Of a stretch of 64,000 nucleotides of DNA, positions 12,465-25,418 are shown one piece after another. Within the stretch, counting starts at the first letter, position 1, and every line of letters begins with the position of its first letter. The translations under genes and the position numbers were made by a program. This DNA comes from Phallus indusiatus (lineage: Eukaryota > Basidiomycota > Agaricomycetes > Phallales > Phallaceae), in assembly GCA_027605045.1 (NCBI GenBank), contig JAQFWX010000048.1:186001-250000 (forward strand), read 5' to 3'. Below the pieces are notes generated by a model, which was given only the letters and a program-made list of their open reading frames with translations, had not been told where the DNA came from and did not search any database.

Positions 12465-15400
12465 GTGTTTACTCCGTCTGTGTTTCCGGGTACTATTCGA
12501 CTCCTTGCCGCCTCGTCTGACTCATACACACGTCCCTTCTCCATCACCAGGCGAGTTCGGTGCTAATAGGATTGGCAGTGGACGCGAAGCATACATATCT
12601 TTGCGGGCTGTCGAACTGGTGAGATTAATGCACTTGCCTAATGACAGCGAGATTAACAACTAGACCAACTATTGTTTCTCTTTAGGTGGTCGCGTTTTAA
12701 ATAACGACGACACTTGATGGGCACACAGGCAACGTTCTCGCCTTGGAGATCGACGGAGAACGTGAATAGCTGTTCAGCTCGTCGGGTAAGTTTCGTTACA
12801 CTCTTTTTGAATCATTCTGAGTATCCCGCAAGCGACAGCACGGTCCATATGGTGCACGCGAGACCTCTTGCTACTACATCCTCACCCCACATCTCGACAC
12901 CTCCGTAGGCGACATTTTCTCACTCGCATATTCACCTACACTCAACACATCATACTTCGGCTGTCAAAACGCGAGTATGGCCTTCTGAAATTACCGCGGC
13001 GTTGCGTAGTGTCGGATGCAAAGCACCGAACCACCACAACCACCGCCGTCTCCACCGTCGCCACCAGACAACCTCTGGGCTTCTTTCGACGAAATGACAA
13101 AGGCAGAGACAGGAATGGTGAAAGTGGGGACACCGGTCTAGCACTTGACCGAGAAAAAATGGCAATGGTTTTTCGAAAAAACCCCTCGTCTAGGCGGACC
13201 CATTCTGTCCCCCGCTCATGCAGTCACTCCACACACTCAATCAGGATTCTCAACGCCAGCCACTCAATCGCACTCGCTTTCGCATACTTCGCCTGTTCTC
13301 TAAGTTGTCCTATAGAAGACGTTTAGCTCGTTATTGGTTTTGTATATTATATGGCACTGCTTCTTAGCCCTCTTGATGGCGCAACCGACTGACGACTATT
13401 ATAACAACAAAAATACTCAAGCTGTTGATTCCGACGCTAAATTGGGTGCTAGCGTTTTATTTATAACCGGGAGCGGAGGTGAACAAAATATGGAATTGCA
13501 GGAGCACACCTCAAGGACCAGTTTTATTACATACGTTTGAATGTGATCAGCGTGTTGTCGCTTGTGGCGCGTGATAACACAATTTATGCGGGGTGTCGGG
13601 ATGAGTGTGTTGCTGTCTGGGATTGAGACAAAGAGTCTTGTTAGACTTATTATGGATCATGAGGTACGTACACATTTTAACTGACGTATGTTTTCTAAGT
13701 TGAGATTTTTTTTAATAGAATTCGGATGTATTGGCTATGTCAGTGGTCAATACGGATTTATACACGTGTTGCGCCAACGGCTAGATTCAAGTATTGTATA
13801 TTTCTATTTATACGCATTCTCTTTTGACTCAACACGCTCTTATTTAGCGCTGGTCAGCCCAATTTGCATGCACGGCGTCGTGGCACGCCCACTTTGGAAT
13901 CGTTCTATCTTCCATCGTCACACGATCATGTCGTTTGCGGCCGTCTGCATCGCCATTGCAACAACAGGAAGATAAGAAGCCTGATGATCATAGTGGGGAA
14001 GTCAAGTCTACAAATGAATGGTGTCTTATTACCGGTGGAAATGACAACGATGTCAAGGTGCGTGTTTTTTTAATTCATTCAAGTCTTTATGTAAACCTGA
14101 CTTGAAACCCATAAATTTGGGAAACATAAGAGTAGTGTAGTAGTGCGTTTACTACATCCGGGTATCTTAATGCGGAAGGAACATATATGCATGGTAAACC
14201 CCGTGGACTTTCTCATCTTTTCTCGCCTTCATGTTAAAATTAATTAGCTGACTTGTACTATCCAGACCCACTTATTAAACCTCTTTTGTCGTTTGTGTTC
14301 ATTCCGTCGGTAAGCAATAGCAAACAACTCATAGGGAGGATTGTAGACAGGCTGGAATATAACTCAAGTGTTATTTGAATACAGTTTGGCGCGGATGCTA
14401 GAATGGTGAGATGAAAACGGTGGCAAAATCGAAAAATATGACTCAACGTTGTTTTTTTTTTGGGACGTAGTTGCAACCGGACAGGCAACAAATCTGTTAG
14501 CGACGTTTAAAGGATAGGGTTATCCGATAAGCTAAACCGTGTATTCTGTTTTCACGAGTACGTGCGCCTTGTTCCTCGTTCATCTTTGTTTTGGTGTCCT
14601 TCTGAGTTTGCAAAGCTAAGCACTACGATGTGATATCAGCACCACGCAGGTCATGAAGAACGTGCTCATTTGAATCACACGGGACGAATGGATATTTGTA
14701 CGGACGTGGTGTGTCGAGTAATAAAGGACCTATTTTGGCTGTTGCGTATGCTGCGTCGGATTAGTTGAGACAGCGCTTGTTAGGATGTGGTGATGAATGA
14801 GGAGGAGGAGGCTGGGAGTGGTGGATTTGAAGGGGTTGTTAGGGAGTACAAGGTGAGACGGTTGGTTTTTTTTGGGGTGGTCTTTGTTGATGTCAATGAT
14901 TGGGTAGGAATCTATTGGAGAGATCGATGCTTTGTTAGTCAGGTAAGATAATGTGTTTGGATGGATTAGAGATTTGAGCCGATTGGGATGTAGTAATTCG
15001 GATTAGATCGATGAAGATACGCCGTGCATTATCTATCTGCGAGGCGATGTTCATGCTACCATTGACGTGTTCAACTCGGGACCTGATTTGCATTCGGGTG
15101 TTGAAGGTGGAAGTGTTGATGAACTGGCGTGGAACGTGTATGTATGTCACGCGTTCGTATATCTCATTACTCAGATTTTCTGACAACATTTTTAGGGTTA
15201 AGATTCTTGCTGGACTAAGAGATGGAGATAGGAAAGTTCTTATACCCGGATTCTGTATGTCATCTGCAATGCTCAGCTTGAATTTTCATATTTAAACGAC
15301 CATGTCCGTCAGCGTACAAAAGCTGAAGACGAACTATTCGCACTTTTATTAACTCTTACGAATAAACTTGCCGAATCGCTTTCGTCGCGATGAAGCGAGT

Positions 15401-16201
15401 CCAGTTAGAGTGTCCACAGCGTTGAAACGTCCGGTCCCGGAAGTGTATGTATCCAAATCTTTGAAAAAGAACAGAAAATGGTGGCTAATAATTGTTGACT
15501 TGGGCTTTTAGATTCTACGGCTATTACAGCTAGCATGCGTGCAAAAGTGTCGATTCGGGTTGTACCAGATCAGAAGCTGAAGACGGTGGGGAGAACGCTT
15601 GTGTTGCATGTTAAAGAGAGTTTCGAGAAACTCTGGTCTAGCAATACTCTTAAAGTACTGTCCCTCTTTCTTATCAATCTTTCAAATTGGATCCTCACGG
15701 TGTTGTGGACGTAATAATAGGTTGGTATTGATAGAACGGCGGATTGGTGACTAGGAAATTTAGAAAGTCGATGATATTTCAAGATTTTTTGAGAGAGCGG
15801 TGGCAGAAAAATTGGGGGGTCAAACCATTATGGATTCGAGAAGGAGGGGTGAGATGCATGGTTGATCGCTGTGGTTGTTTGTTTGGTATGCTGAGATACG
15901 ATCTCTAGTCCATCCCTTCTGCTTCTGTTCCATTTTTGGAGAAAGAATTCGGCTGCCCTGGGCTGCACTTACCTATGAGTCAGATTTCGGTAAGTGATCA
16001 CAATCACGATCATGATGTGTTTTCCGTTTCTCTGCTTCTCTTGTTCCTTGAATAGAACAAGATTCATTTTTAGCTGTATAGGATCAAGCCCATCTTGCCA
16101 ATGAACGCATCTCGGTCAATCTTCGTCACGGAAAATCTGTTGTGGAGCGGTTTTTGCTTGCTGTTTCTGCTGAGTCGTCGTCCGACTGGTTGCAGTCTTA
16201 G
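12465..16201 (+). pseudogene. Dug2-like WD40 + M20 peptidase, psi2
   Basis: Same architecture as psi1. The WD40 part includes the blade ending SYFGCQN near 12950, where this copy keeps the frame that psi1, psi4 and psi6 have lost. The M20 part starts near 14270 and the gene ends TAG at 16199-16201. It is clearly dead in the M20 domain. HYDVISAPRRS is followed by TGA in place of a conserved Trp codon near 14656. The metal-binding Asp of the usual VSDNKG is replaced (VSSNKG) near 14715. A Leu codon after AASD reads TAG near 14763. The stretch before the catalytic EEE has lost several codons. Confidence 0.8.
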
Positions 16202-16782
16202 ATTATGGGTCTAATACTAATATTTTTTGCCATACTCGATATATTATGTTAGATTACGGTCATTCGTAATGTACGTCGAATTGTTTTTTTAAGATAGCTA
16301 CCTATGCCTAATATATATATATCTGTCAAAATATCTCGGTCTTGCTAGAGTTGCGAGAACGGAACACAACAGGAATACCCGGTCAACACGAATACCCGAT
16401 CGAGGGATTATATACCAAATTTAAGATTAACGCAAGTTGTTTGATATGATATGTGACTCCGTCTGAGCGTTTATTACGACGGTGCGAACGCATTTGACCC
16501 GGGGATCGTCAAAGATAAGACTCAAGCATTTGTTGCCGTAAACATTGAATTCTCTCAGTTGACGATCTGGTGATATTGTATTCATTGCGTTTCATCGAAG
16601 GCGTCATTTTTTTTAATTTTCAGAAGGCCTTTTAGCTCTAGTATGGGCTGATCGAAATGGTTTGATCCATGATTGAAATATCGTATATAAGGATGGTACA
16701 TGTTAGTAAAAATTTACAGGTTCTCAGCACCGAGGTTATTACTCTAAGTCATAGTTCCTATATCATTTATCTTCTCCATATT
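16202..16782. other. Intergenic spacer between psi2 and copy C
   Basis: About 580 bp, homologous to 6303-6888, with the copy C TATA box. No gene seen. Confidence 0.55.
16684..16691 (+). promoter_or_regulatory. TATA box of DUF6533 copy C
   Basis: TATATAAG, 99 bp before the ATG at 16783; conserved in position with the other copies. Confidence 0.55.
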
Positions 16783-18706
16783 ATGAATAGCACAAATACT
16801 ACCATGGAGGCTATAACTGCGCAGATTATTCAAGACGCCTTTGATACGTATGTGTCAATTTGTTTTATCTCTGTCATTACATCTGATATGATTATTTGAT
16901 CAGCTATGTTTTCAACTTGGTGCTCTTCAGTGCAGCAGGTGAGTAATACTGCATCATAAGGAAGTCTTGCTAAGACGGCAAAACCTCTAGCATTTAGTTT
17001 CTATACTACTCTGATATCATTCTCTCAAGAAAAAGAGTATATATGGTCTAAATCATTCAGTTTGCCTACATTATTGTACATCTTTGCAAGATATGGAAAT
17101 TTATTGGTCCAGGGACTTGATCTCTCATTAAATTATATTTCAGTATGTTAATACCCATAATCATTGTTGTATAAAACTCACTTTCCTGAAGTCAGAAAGG
17201 TAAACATTCTTATACATATGAAGCTTGGGTTTGGCACTGAAATCACGGAAACCTGAAGAATTTGTAACGTACTCGATAGTAATACTTTAATGGGCATTTT
17301 TTCTATTTTTACATATGCTGGTATTCAAGGTCTGTGCTCCTTATTTCCTTATGTCGAAATTAGTGTAATAAAAATATTAGGTTTATTGGTTGTTCGAGCA
17401 TATTCATTATGCAAAGGAAATAAAATTCTCAGTTTAACTTTGGCTTTTGGCGTTTTTTCTTACTTGGGTTTAAAGAATAATAGCTCACTACGTGTAATGA
17501 CACGAGTGACATTATGATTGCGTACCTAAAGAATAATAGCTAGGTACATTGTTAATAAGGAAATAGTGAGAAACTAAACTAGAACGAACGTACCTCACTA
17601 CGTGTAATGACACGAGTGAGGAAATTAGACGCGTGCGCGTAAGTACTATTTACAGTAACTATAGTCACGGTGTGACCGTAACTCAACAGGGTTTAAGTTT
17701 GTACTGTAAGAATCCAATGACAATAATCGTGGAATTTATTATAGTTACCATCCTTTTTGATCATAGCCATATGGGCATACCCTGGGTGTAGTTCAAGGTC
17801 TGTAGTTCATGCAAACTTATGTGTATGCAATTGATAATTATCTTGGTGACGAAGCTTCCCCACAGCGGAAGCTATCAGTATGTCTCATGCTCATTGATTT
17901 GTTAGATATGTTTATAATTAAACTGGTTCAGTCAACCTTACCCTCAATAGCGTCGTTGTCTGCGTGGACTTACTTATATTTGGCATTTGCATGTGGAAGG
18001 TCTGGGGTATTTGGAGATTGAAATGCGACGCCAAAATTTCAAGTACCAATAACCTCGTGTCCATGCTTCTCACACAAGGTAAGTTTGGTGGTTATTATAG
18101 CAATATTTACTGAGCAACATGCAGGTATATTTCGATGTTGGTAAGGTCTCATCTTTTGACATTGACAACCTCTCGCACCTTATCATGGCTCTGTAAGTTT
18201 TGTTGTCACTATTACTTTCACTGGTGTGCCTCTCCTGGTGGTGAGATTTTAATCATATAGAATGGGGATAAATGACTGAAATCTTTTTAGCTTACAAGTG
18301 TATGTCAATGGGTCTGTTTAATTCTCACACATGTTCCTTAACATAAATCTGGATTCTCTCAGGCCTTTGTTACGCAGTGTTATTCACTTATACAAAATGT
18401 GTGAGGTCATCTCTCTTGAATGTAAATTTTTCCATGATCATTGACATGTAACCTCTCCCAAGCCTGTCCGTAACTCTGATGGCTGATTTCACTCTCGATC
18501 TTCGTCGCCTCAATTCAGCCAAAATTGAAGCTAGCCAAATGACTTTACCATCGCTTCGATTATCAAACGTTCTTCAACATGTGCATCAATCTTTCCTTGT
18601 GGAAATGGCTACCCCTGAGGAAAGGAACATGAGGGAATTGGAGAACCTGCCTGATGGAAACAGTGATTCTAATCATGGTTTACCTTTAACCGTGGATGTC
18701 ATTTGA
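16783..18706 (+). pseudogene. DUF6533 membrane protein, copy C, interrupted by a 215-bp insertion
   Basis: It follows the 13-exon model of copy D: ATG at 16783, DUF6533 motif SQEKEYIWSKSFSLPTLLY, micro-exon TCAGAAAG at 17192-17199, last exon 18463-18706 (TGA). The usual acceptor of exon 6 has been lost (TAG to TAA), but an AG a few bases downstream restores frame with the loss of about three residues. Exon 6 is interrupted at 17474-17688 by an insertion that brings a stop codon. The sequence on both sides of the insertion is otherwise open, so this is a young pseudogene, unless the insertion is spliced out. Confidence 0.65.
17474..17688. mobile_element. 215-bp insertion with 8-bp target duplication
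   Basis: Flanked by GGGTTTAA at 17466-17473 and 17689-17696; the other copies have one copy of this octamer. An 8-bp duplication fits hAT-type transposition. Inside, TCACTACGTGTAATGACACG occurs twice, each time followed by AGTGA, and AAGAATAATAGCT also occurs twice. I see no clear terminal inverted repeats, so the family is uncertain. Confidence 0.65.
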
Positions 18707-20080
18707 TACCTAAAATATTTCAGTACATATGTGCTTTTACAGGATAAAGATTAGCCAAAGTCGTTATAAATAACTTGGAGTGGAAAATCTTTATGTTCTT
18801 CTTGATACTTTTTTTCCCTATCTATTTCATGTCTCGAGTGATGTTGACAATTTTTTCTGACAAGCCTCAAGTTTCGGCATTGTTTTTTTATTATATTTAT
18901 GTTTCTAGGTGTTTAACTAGTGGAACCCAATTCGGATGTCTACTTTGGATTCGAACCTGAGATTCGGTGCTAGTCTAAGAGCATATGATTCGTTCATTCG
19001 AGTCACTGTAACTCGAAAAATTTCAATGCTATGATCTATCTATGTCTTAACTTGTACAAATTCAATTGCTATACTCATAAGGATCGACTGACGACGAGAC
19101 CGGTAGTTGTAAGCAGATTGGCATGACGATCCAAAGCGACACCAACTCACTAATTTTGTGGTTTAGTGTTAGTTTATTATAATTAGCGCATACATATATA
19201 CGTTTGACGGCACAATTCGCGTTGCTAAGACAATGCTCAGCTGATGAGATATGAGTTAATTCAGTTGTTTATTTCTCAATTATTTAGCTTTCAAGCTAAA
19301 CTAGAAAACAGAGAGTTTTATGTAATTTAGTCGTGCCACTAAACATGACTATATTCAGTGATTTAATATCCATGTATTTTCCAAAAGAATCTTTCCGTCT
19401 AGAGTTTTGTAAGGGCTGAAATTATTATCGACCCGTTCACTCAAACAAGTCCGTTTTTCTTGATGAAAATACTTTGGTCAAACCATGGCAAGTATATTGG
19501 TAAATGCTGCTGACCTGCACCTGCCATGAATCAGCGAGACTTTTGTTCAACGAAAGCCAGCCTGATAGAGAGGATTGACGGAATCGGGATAGGTGAATTG
19601 TAGTGAACCGAAAGTCTTTTACTTTCGCGTCTCGCAGCTGTGACAGTATGACGTCACGCATCACGTAACGTGTAACGGGCATCTTACATGCAGAAGCAGC
19701 AGAACGCGCCCAACATGAGAGTCAACATTCTTGCAGGTGTTGATCAGGACTGTGCGATAAGGTCTGGGGCGAATGGTGTTTACTAATAGGGTCGGTACTT
19801 ATGGTGAGTTCATTCTGACTTGTTTTCCTTTTCTCTTTTCACGAGACCATAGGTTCAACTTGGTGTAACTAACGCCTTCGTATACCTCAACCAGATATCC
19901 TGTGGAGTATGAAGCTATCCGATCACGCAGATCGATGTCCACGCACGTCAGCGCTACATTACGGCACGGCCATACCACCCAAACACTAAGTACTACGCAA
20001 ACTCGCGCAGACATCCCCATCCACCTTGCGTCTCCCTTATTCATCAATTTGTCCCATCTCTGACACGCGCAACTTCCTCA
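18707..20080. other. Intergenic spacer between copy C and psi3
   Basis: About 1.4 kb, homologous to 942-2300, with a perfect CRE palindrome at 19649-19656. No conserved open frame. Confidence 0.55.
19649..19656. promoter_or_regulatory. CRE palindrome TGACGTCA upstream of psi3
   Basis: Perfect ATF/CREB-type bZIP palindrome followed by CG, about 430 bp before the start of the Dug2-like homology. Confidence 0.5.
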
Positions 20081-20084
20081 GTGC

Positions 20085-23000
20085 TTTGCCCTTGTCTCCA
20101 GCGCCCTTCGATCCCACCACCTCGTCTGACCTATACTCTTCACCATCGCCAGGCGATCTCGGGGCTTGGGTTCGCAGGAGATACGAAGTATACATTTGCG
20201 GGCTGTTAAACCAGCGACATTAATGTACGTGCCTAACAGTACCAGCCAAGTTAAACAACTAGACTGACTTGGTTTTCTTAAACCTAGAGTCATTGTACGT
20301 TTCAAATAACGACAGCGCTCCATGGGCACACGTGCAACATTCTCACTTTGGAGATTGACGGAAAACGCGAATGGCTGTTCAGCTCATCGAGTATGCCATT
20401 ACAATAGTCTTATCGGTGTATCAGTACGCGACAGTACAGTCAGAATACGGTCTACACTTGCCGCTATATCCTCACTCCCACATCTCGACACTTCCGCGGG
20501 CGACGTATTTACCTACACCCATCACTCTATTTTGATTGTTGAGTCTGCAATGGTTTGACCGTTCAAAGCTGCCGCGGCGTCGCGGACAACGTCGGACGCA
20601 AAGCATCGAACCACCGCCGCTACCTCCACTATTACCACTAGAACAGCCACCACAACTGTGCTTCATTCGATCAACTAGACGTAAATCAGGACCGGGACGG
20701 GGAAGAGGACACCTATCTAACACTCGACCGCACGAAATGGCACCGGTTTTTCGACAATTCCTCCCGTCTAAGCCGTTCTCTCCATCGCTCATCCTGTCAC
20801 TTCGCAAACTCAATTAGGATTCTCGATGCCAGCTATCCAATCGCATTCGCGTACTCCACGTGTCCTCCCAGTTTTCCCGCAGGATATTATACGCTCAGCT
20901 TATTATAGGTATACCCATTGTATGGCGCTGCTTCCTAGTCTTATTGCAGGTAGGCAGGCGCAACCGACCGACATCGACAACACTGGGAACGACTACAACA
21001 ACAAGAAAATAAAGACGCTCAGGCTGATTCTGACGTGGATATTCTGCTTATCACCGGGAGCGAAGATGACTATCAAATACGGAAGTGCAGCACGCCTCAA
21101 GGACCTGTTTTTACTGGATACATTTGAATGTAGTCAAGGAGACGTGCTGTCGCTCGTGGCGCGTGATGGTACGATTTATGCGGAAAGTCAGGATGGGTGT
21201 ATTGCTGTTCGGGATTTTCGAGACGAAAAGCCTTGTTAGGCTTATTATGGCTTAGAAGGTATGTATATTTGGGCTCAGGTTTATGTTTATCTGAATTTTG
21301 CTAGTGGTTGGTAATGTCAATGCACGTGTTGTGCTAACAGCTGGATTCGTGTATTGTATTTTTCTATTCAAAGAGTATTATTCCTTATGCTTTTTTAGCG
21401 TTGGTCAGCTCAATTCGCATGCGCGGCGTCGTGGCACGCCTACTCTGGAATCATTCTATCCTCCATCGTTACACTATTATGTCTCAGCCGTCTTCGTTGC
21501 TATTTCAACAACAAAGACCTGACTGATCGCAGAAGAGTCAAATCTACAAATGAGCGGTGTCTTATTACCGGCAAAAACGACAATGATGTCAAGGTGCGTG
21601 TTTTTTATCTTCCACGCTCAGGTTTATGTAGTATTTGGCTTATACTGTATAGATTTGAGAATTTTACTGCATCTGGGTGGTATCTTATCCCGGAACATAC
21701 ACATATGCGCGGTAAACTCGACCTTCCTTACTTTTATACATAATACAATTAAGTCACTGACTTCCGTTATCCAGACTCATTCATTATTAGCCCACTGCCG
21801 CCGTTTGTTTCTATTCCGTCGGTTACCAGTAGCGAACGATATTGAACTGAGGATTCTGCAGATGCTGGGACATGGCTCAAGCGTTGTTTGACGTAAATGG
21901 GCGCGCGCGGATGCTAAAATAATAGGTCAAAAAATAGAAATTGATCCAGAAACAGGAGGAAAACTCATGTCGTGGTGATTGTTTTTTGTTTTAGATTGCA
22001 ATACTTGTGTTAGCTCCGTTCGATGACGGGCTTGGAGTAGTTGGTTTATCCGTTAAATTCAAACCGCGTTTTCGTTTCTGCTGGTACGGACCCTCATCCC
22101 TCTTTCCTCTTTTTTTTGGATGTCCTTCTGAAACTGTAAATTAGCTATTACGACTGTAATCTCAGCACCGCGCACTGGTCATGGAAAACGTGTCCGTTTG
22201 AATTAAACGGTACGAATGAGTATCTTTACGGAAGTGGTGTGTCCGATAACAAGGGACCTGCGGCGTATGCTACGTCGGTTTGTTGAGGCGGCGTTCGTTG
22301 GGGTGTGATGTTGTGTGATTGATTGAGGTGGAAGAGGAGGCTGGAAGTGGTGAATTTGAGGGTGTTATGAAGGAGTAAAAGGTGGGTTTTTGGGGAAATG
22401 TTTTTATTTTGCGAATGTTGATGGTTGGGTAGGATTCTATTGGGGAGATTGATGCTCTGTTGGTCAGGTAAGACAACGTTTTGGGATGTGTTAAAGATTT
22501 TGAGCTGATTGTGAATCTAGTAATTCGGATTGGATTGATGAAGATACACCGTGTATCACGTATGAATTGCGAGGCGTTGTTCATGAGGCGTTGTTCATGC
22601 CACAATCGACGTGTTCAACTCGGGACCTGATTTGCATTCGGGTGTTGAAGGTAGAAGCGTCGATGAACCGATGTGTGACGTGTATGTCGCGTGTTCGTAT
22701 TGTTCATTACATTACTGAACTTTTTTGAAAACGTTTTCAGGGTTGAAGTTCTTGCTGGACTTGTTGATGGAAATAGAAAAGTCCTAATACCCGGATTCTG
22801 TACGTTGTTCAGTGCTCTCTCCCATCCGCCCAACTCACTTTTTAATTTTTGATCCTCGGACATCCACCTTCGTCGATGTACAAAAGCTGAAGATGAATTA
22901 TTCGTACTTTTATCAACTCTTACGAATAAACTTGCCGAATCGCTTTCGTCGCGATAGAGTAGTCTGAGTGTGCACCGCGTTGAGACGTCCGGTCCCGGAA

Positions 23001-23430
23001 TTCCGGTCTAATAACACTCTCAACGTATGGGTGTCCATTTAACCTTGTTCAAATGGATGCTCATATTGTTTTTCATTGGAGGTTAGTATTGATGGAACAG
23101 CGGATTGGTGGTTAGGGAACCTGAAAGTCGATATTCAAGATTCTTGAGCGAGCCGTGGAAGGAGAATGGGGCATCAAACCGTTGCGGATTCGAGGAGGGG
23201 TAAGATGCGCCACGTGGCCGTTTTTTTGTTCGTGTGTTGCATACGGAGGTCAAACTTCTTTTAGTCTATTCATTCTGTGCCGTTTCCGGTGAAAGAGTTC
23301 GGATGTCCCGGGCCGCACTTAAATCCCTATGGGACAGAGTTCGGTAAGCCATCATGATGATGTTTTTGAATCATCTTTTGATCGTAGTTGTGTTTTCATG
23401 TGTGTAGGACCAAGCTCATCTTGCCAATGA
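20085..23430 (+). pseudogene. Dug2-like, psi3, truncated at its 3' end
   Basis: WD40 plus M20 copy. The WD40 blade near 20520 has lost sequence. Around 21200 the WD40 tryptophan is replaced (AVRDF) and the frame shifts after it. The M20 His-Tyr-Asp exon near 22150 begins with altered bases so that the first metal ligand is lost. Part of the AVAYAASD segment is deleted near 22262, and the catalytic glutamate region near 22325 is frameshifted. The copy stops within the codons for DQAHLANE near 23430, where the sequence jumps to an internal M20 segment of another copy (psi3b). Confidence 0.75.
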
Positions 23431-24737
23431 AGGTGGTTGAGGTTGTTGTGAAGGAGCACAAAGTAAGTTTTGGGGAAAAGTATTTATTTTGCGAGTGTTG
23501 ATGGCTCAGTAGGATTCTAGTGGATGCTTTGTTAGTTAGGTAAGACAAAGCTTGTGATGGATTAGAGATTTGAGTTGATTGTGAATGTAGTAATCCAGAT
23601 CGGATCGGTGGAAATACGCCGTGAATTACCTATGGACTACGAGGCGTTATTCGTGTCTAACTCGGGACCTGATTTGCATTCAGGTGTTGAAGGTGGAAGC
23701 GTCGATAAACCGATGTGCGATGTGTATGTCGTGTGTTCGTATTTTTCGTGAATAAGCGTTTTTGACGACATTTTGACAGTTAAGATTCCTGCTGGACTTG
23801 TTGATGGAGACAGAAGAGTCCTGATTCCCGGATTCTGTACGTCACCCGTCCCTTAGTAGCGATGTTCATCTTTTAATTTTTATGTCTAGACGATCATGTT
23901 CGTCAGCGTACAAAATATGAAGACGAACTATACGCATTTTTATCGGCTCTTACGAATAAATCCGCCGAATCGCTTTCGTCGCGACTAGTCTGAGTGTGCA
24001 CAGCGTTGAGACGTCTGGTCCCGGAAGTGAGTGTCCTTAAAATCGTAAATTACGTTTTGATTGATGCTTTGAGTTTATAGATTCTACTATGATACTAGCT
24101 GGTCTTCGGGCAAAAGTGTCGATTCGGGTTGTACCAGATCAAAAATTGGAGACGGTGGGGAGCGCGCTTGTGTCGCACGTTAAAGAGAGTTTTGCGAAAC
24201 TCCGGTCTAATAATACTCTCAAAGTACGAAGAACAAACCCCCAGTTACACAGTTGATCGTGCTTTAATTTAATTCTTTTTGCAGGTCAGTATTGATAGAA
24301 CGGCAGATCAGTGGTTGGGGAATCTAGTAAGTCGACACTTTAAGGTTATTAAGCGAGCTGTGGAAGAATGGGGGGTCAAGCCGTTGCGAATTCAAGAAGA
24401 AGGGTAATATGCGTGATTGTTGTTATTATTTATTTGGTATACTGACATACAATCTTTAGTCCATCCCTTCTGTGCCGTTCCTGGGTACCCTGGGCTGCAC
24501 TTACCTATGAGCCAGAGTTTGGCAAATGATGATGACGATGATGATGGTGTTTTTTCCGTTGCTCTGCTCCTTTTGTTCCTTGAGGAGAACAAGGTTCATT
24601 TCTTAGTTGTATAGGATTAAGCCCATCTTGCCGATGAACGCATCTCGTCAATAAATCTTCGTCGCGGGAGATCCGTCATGGAGCGGTTATTGCTTGCTGT
24701 TTCTGCTGAGTCGTCGTTAGGCGGGTTGCAGTCTTAG
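23430..24737 (+). pseudogene. Dug2-like partial duplication, psi3b (C-terminal half of M20)
   Basis: It begins with the codons that normally follow the catalytic glutamates (VVKEHK, donor GTAAGT). It then repeats the rest of the gene: the IGEIDALL-type exon, NSG-PDLHSGVEGGS near 23670, IRVVPDQKLETVG near 24130, and the end LQS-TAG at 24735-24737. It therefore duplicates sequence already present in psi3, probably by unequal crossing over between copies. Without the N-terminal metal ligands it cannot be a peptidase. Confidence 0.75.
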
Positions 24738-24792
24738 ATTATGGGTTTAATACTGATACTTTTTCCATATTCGATATATTACGGTCATTCTT

Positions 24793-24850
24793 CCCCATAC
24801 GTCAAAGTCCCGGCACATAGGGCAATGCCCCCAGGGACTTACACACACAC
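24793..24850. mobile_element. 58-bp insertion flanked by a 12-bp direct repeat
   Basis: ACGGTCATTCTT occurs at 24781-24792 and again at 24851-24862. The DNA between is absent from the other spacers, contains the inverted pair AAGTCCC...GGGACTT and ends in an (AC)n run. It may be a very small transposon derivative or filler from break repair. Confidence 0.45.
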
Positions 24851-25314
24851 ACGGTCATTCTTATGTACGTCGAACTATTTTTTTTTTTTTTGAAGATAGC
24901 CCATCAGTACTTTGCCTATTGATATACATTTTCAAAATATCTCGATTTTGCTAGAGTTGCGAGAACGGAACACAACACAATACTCCGGTCAACACGAATA
25001 CCCCGTCAAGGGATTATATATTTCAAATTTAAGATAGGCGCAAGTTGTCTTGTCCCCATGTCCCCGTTGATATGATATGTAACTCCGTCTGAGCGTTTAT
25101 TCCGACGGTGCGAACGCATTTGACTCGGGGATGAGTCGGACATAAGACTCAAGCATTTGTTGCCGTAAATATTGGCTCCTCTCAGTTGACGATCTGGTGG
25201 AATTGTATTCATCACGTTCCATCGAAAGCCTCGTTTTTGAAATTTAAGTTCAAGAGGTCTTTGAGCTCTAATGCGTGATGATTGAAATAGTTTGATTTAT
25301 GAATTCAAATATCA

Positions 25315-25322
25315 TATATAAG
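25315..25322 (+). promoter_or_regulatory. TATA box of DUF6533 copy D
   Basis: TATATAAG, 104 bp (start to start) before the ATG at 25419; conserved in position in all complete + strand copies. Confidence 0.6.
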
Positions 25323-25418
25323 AACGGTTTGCATGCTGGTGAAAATTTCAGGTTCTCAGCACTGAGGTTAATTACTTCAAGTACTTCACAATTACTATAC
25401 ATTTATCCTCTTCAGATT

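Larger units (their letters stand above)
24738..25418. other. Intergenic spacer between psi3b and copy D
   Basis: About 680 bp. Homologous to 6303-6888 except for a 58-bp insertion at 24793-24850. It holds the copy D TATA box. No gene seen. Confidence 0.55.
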
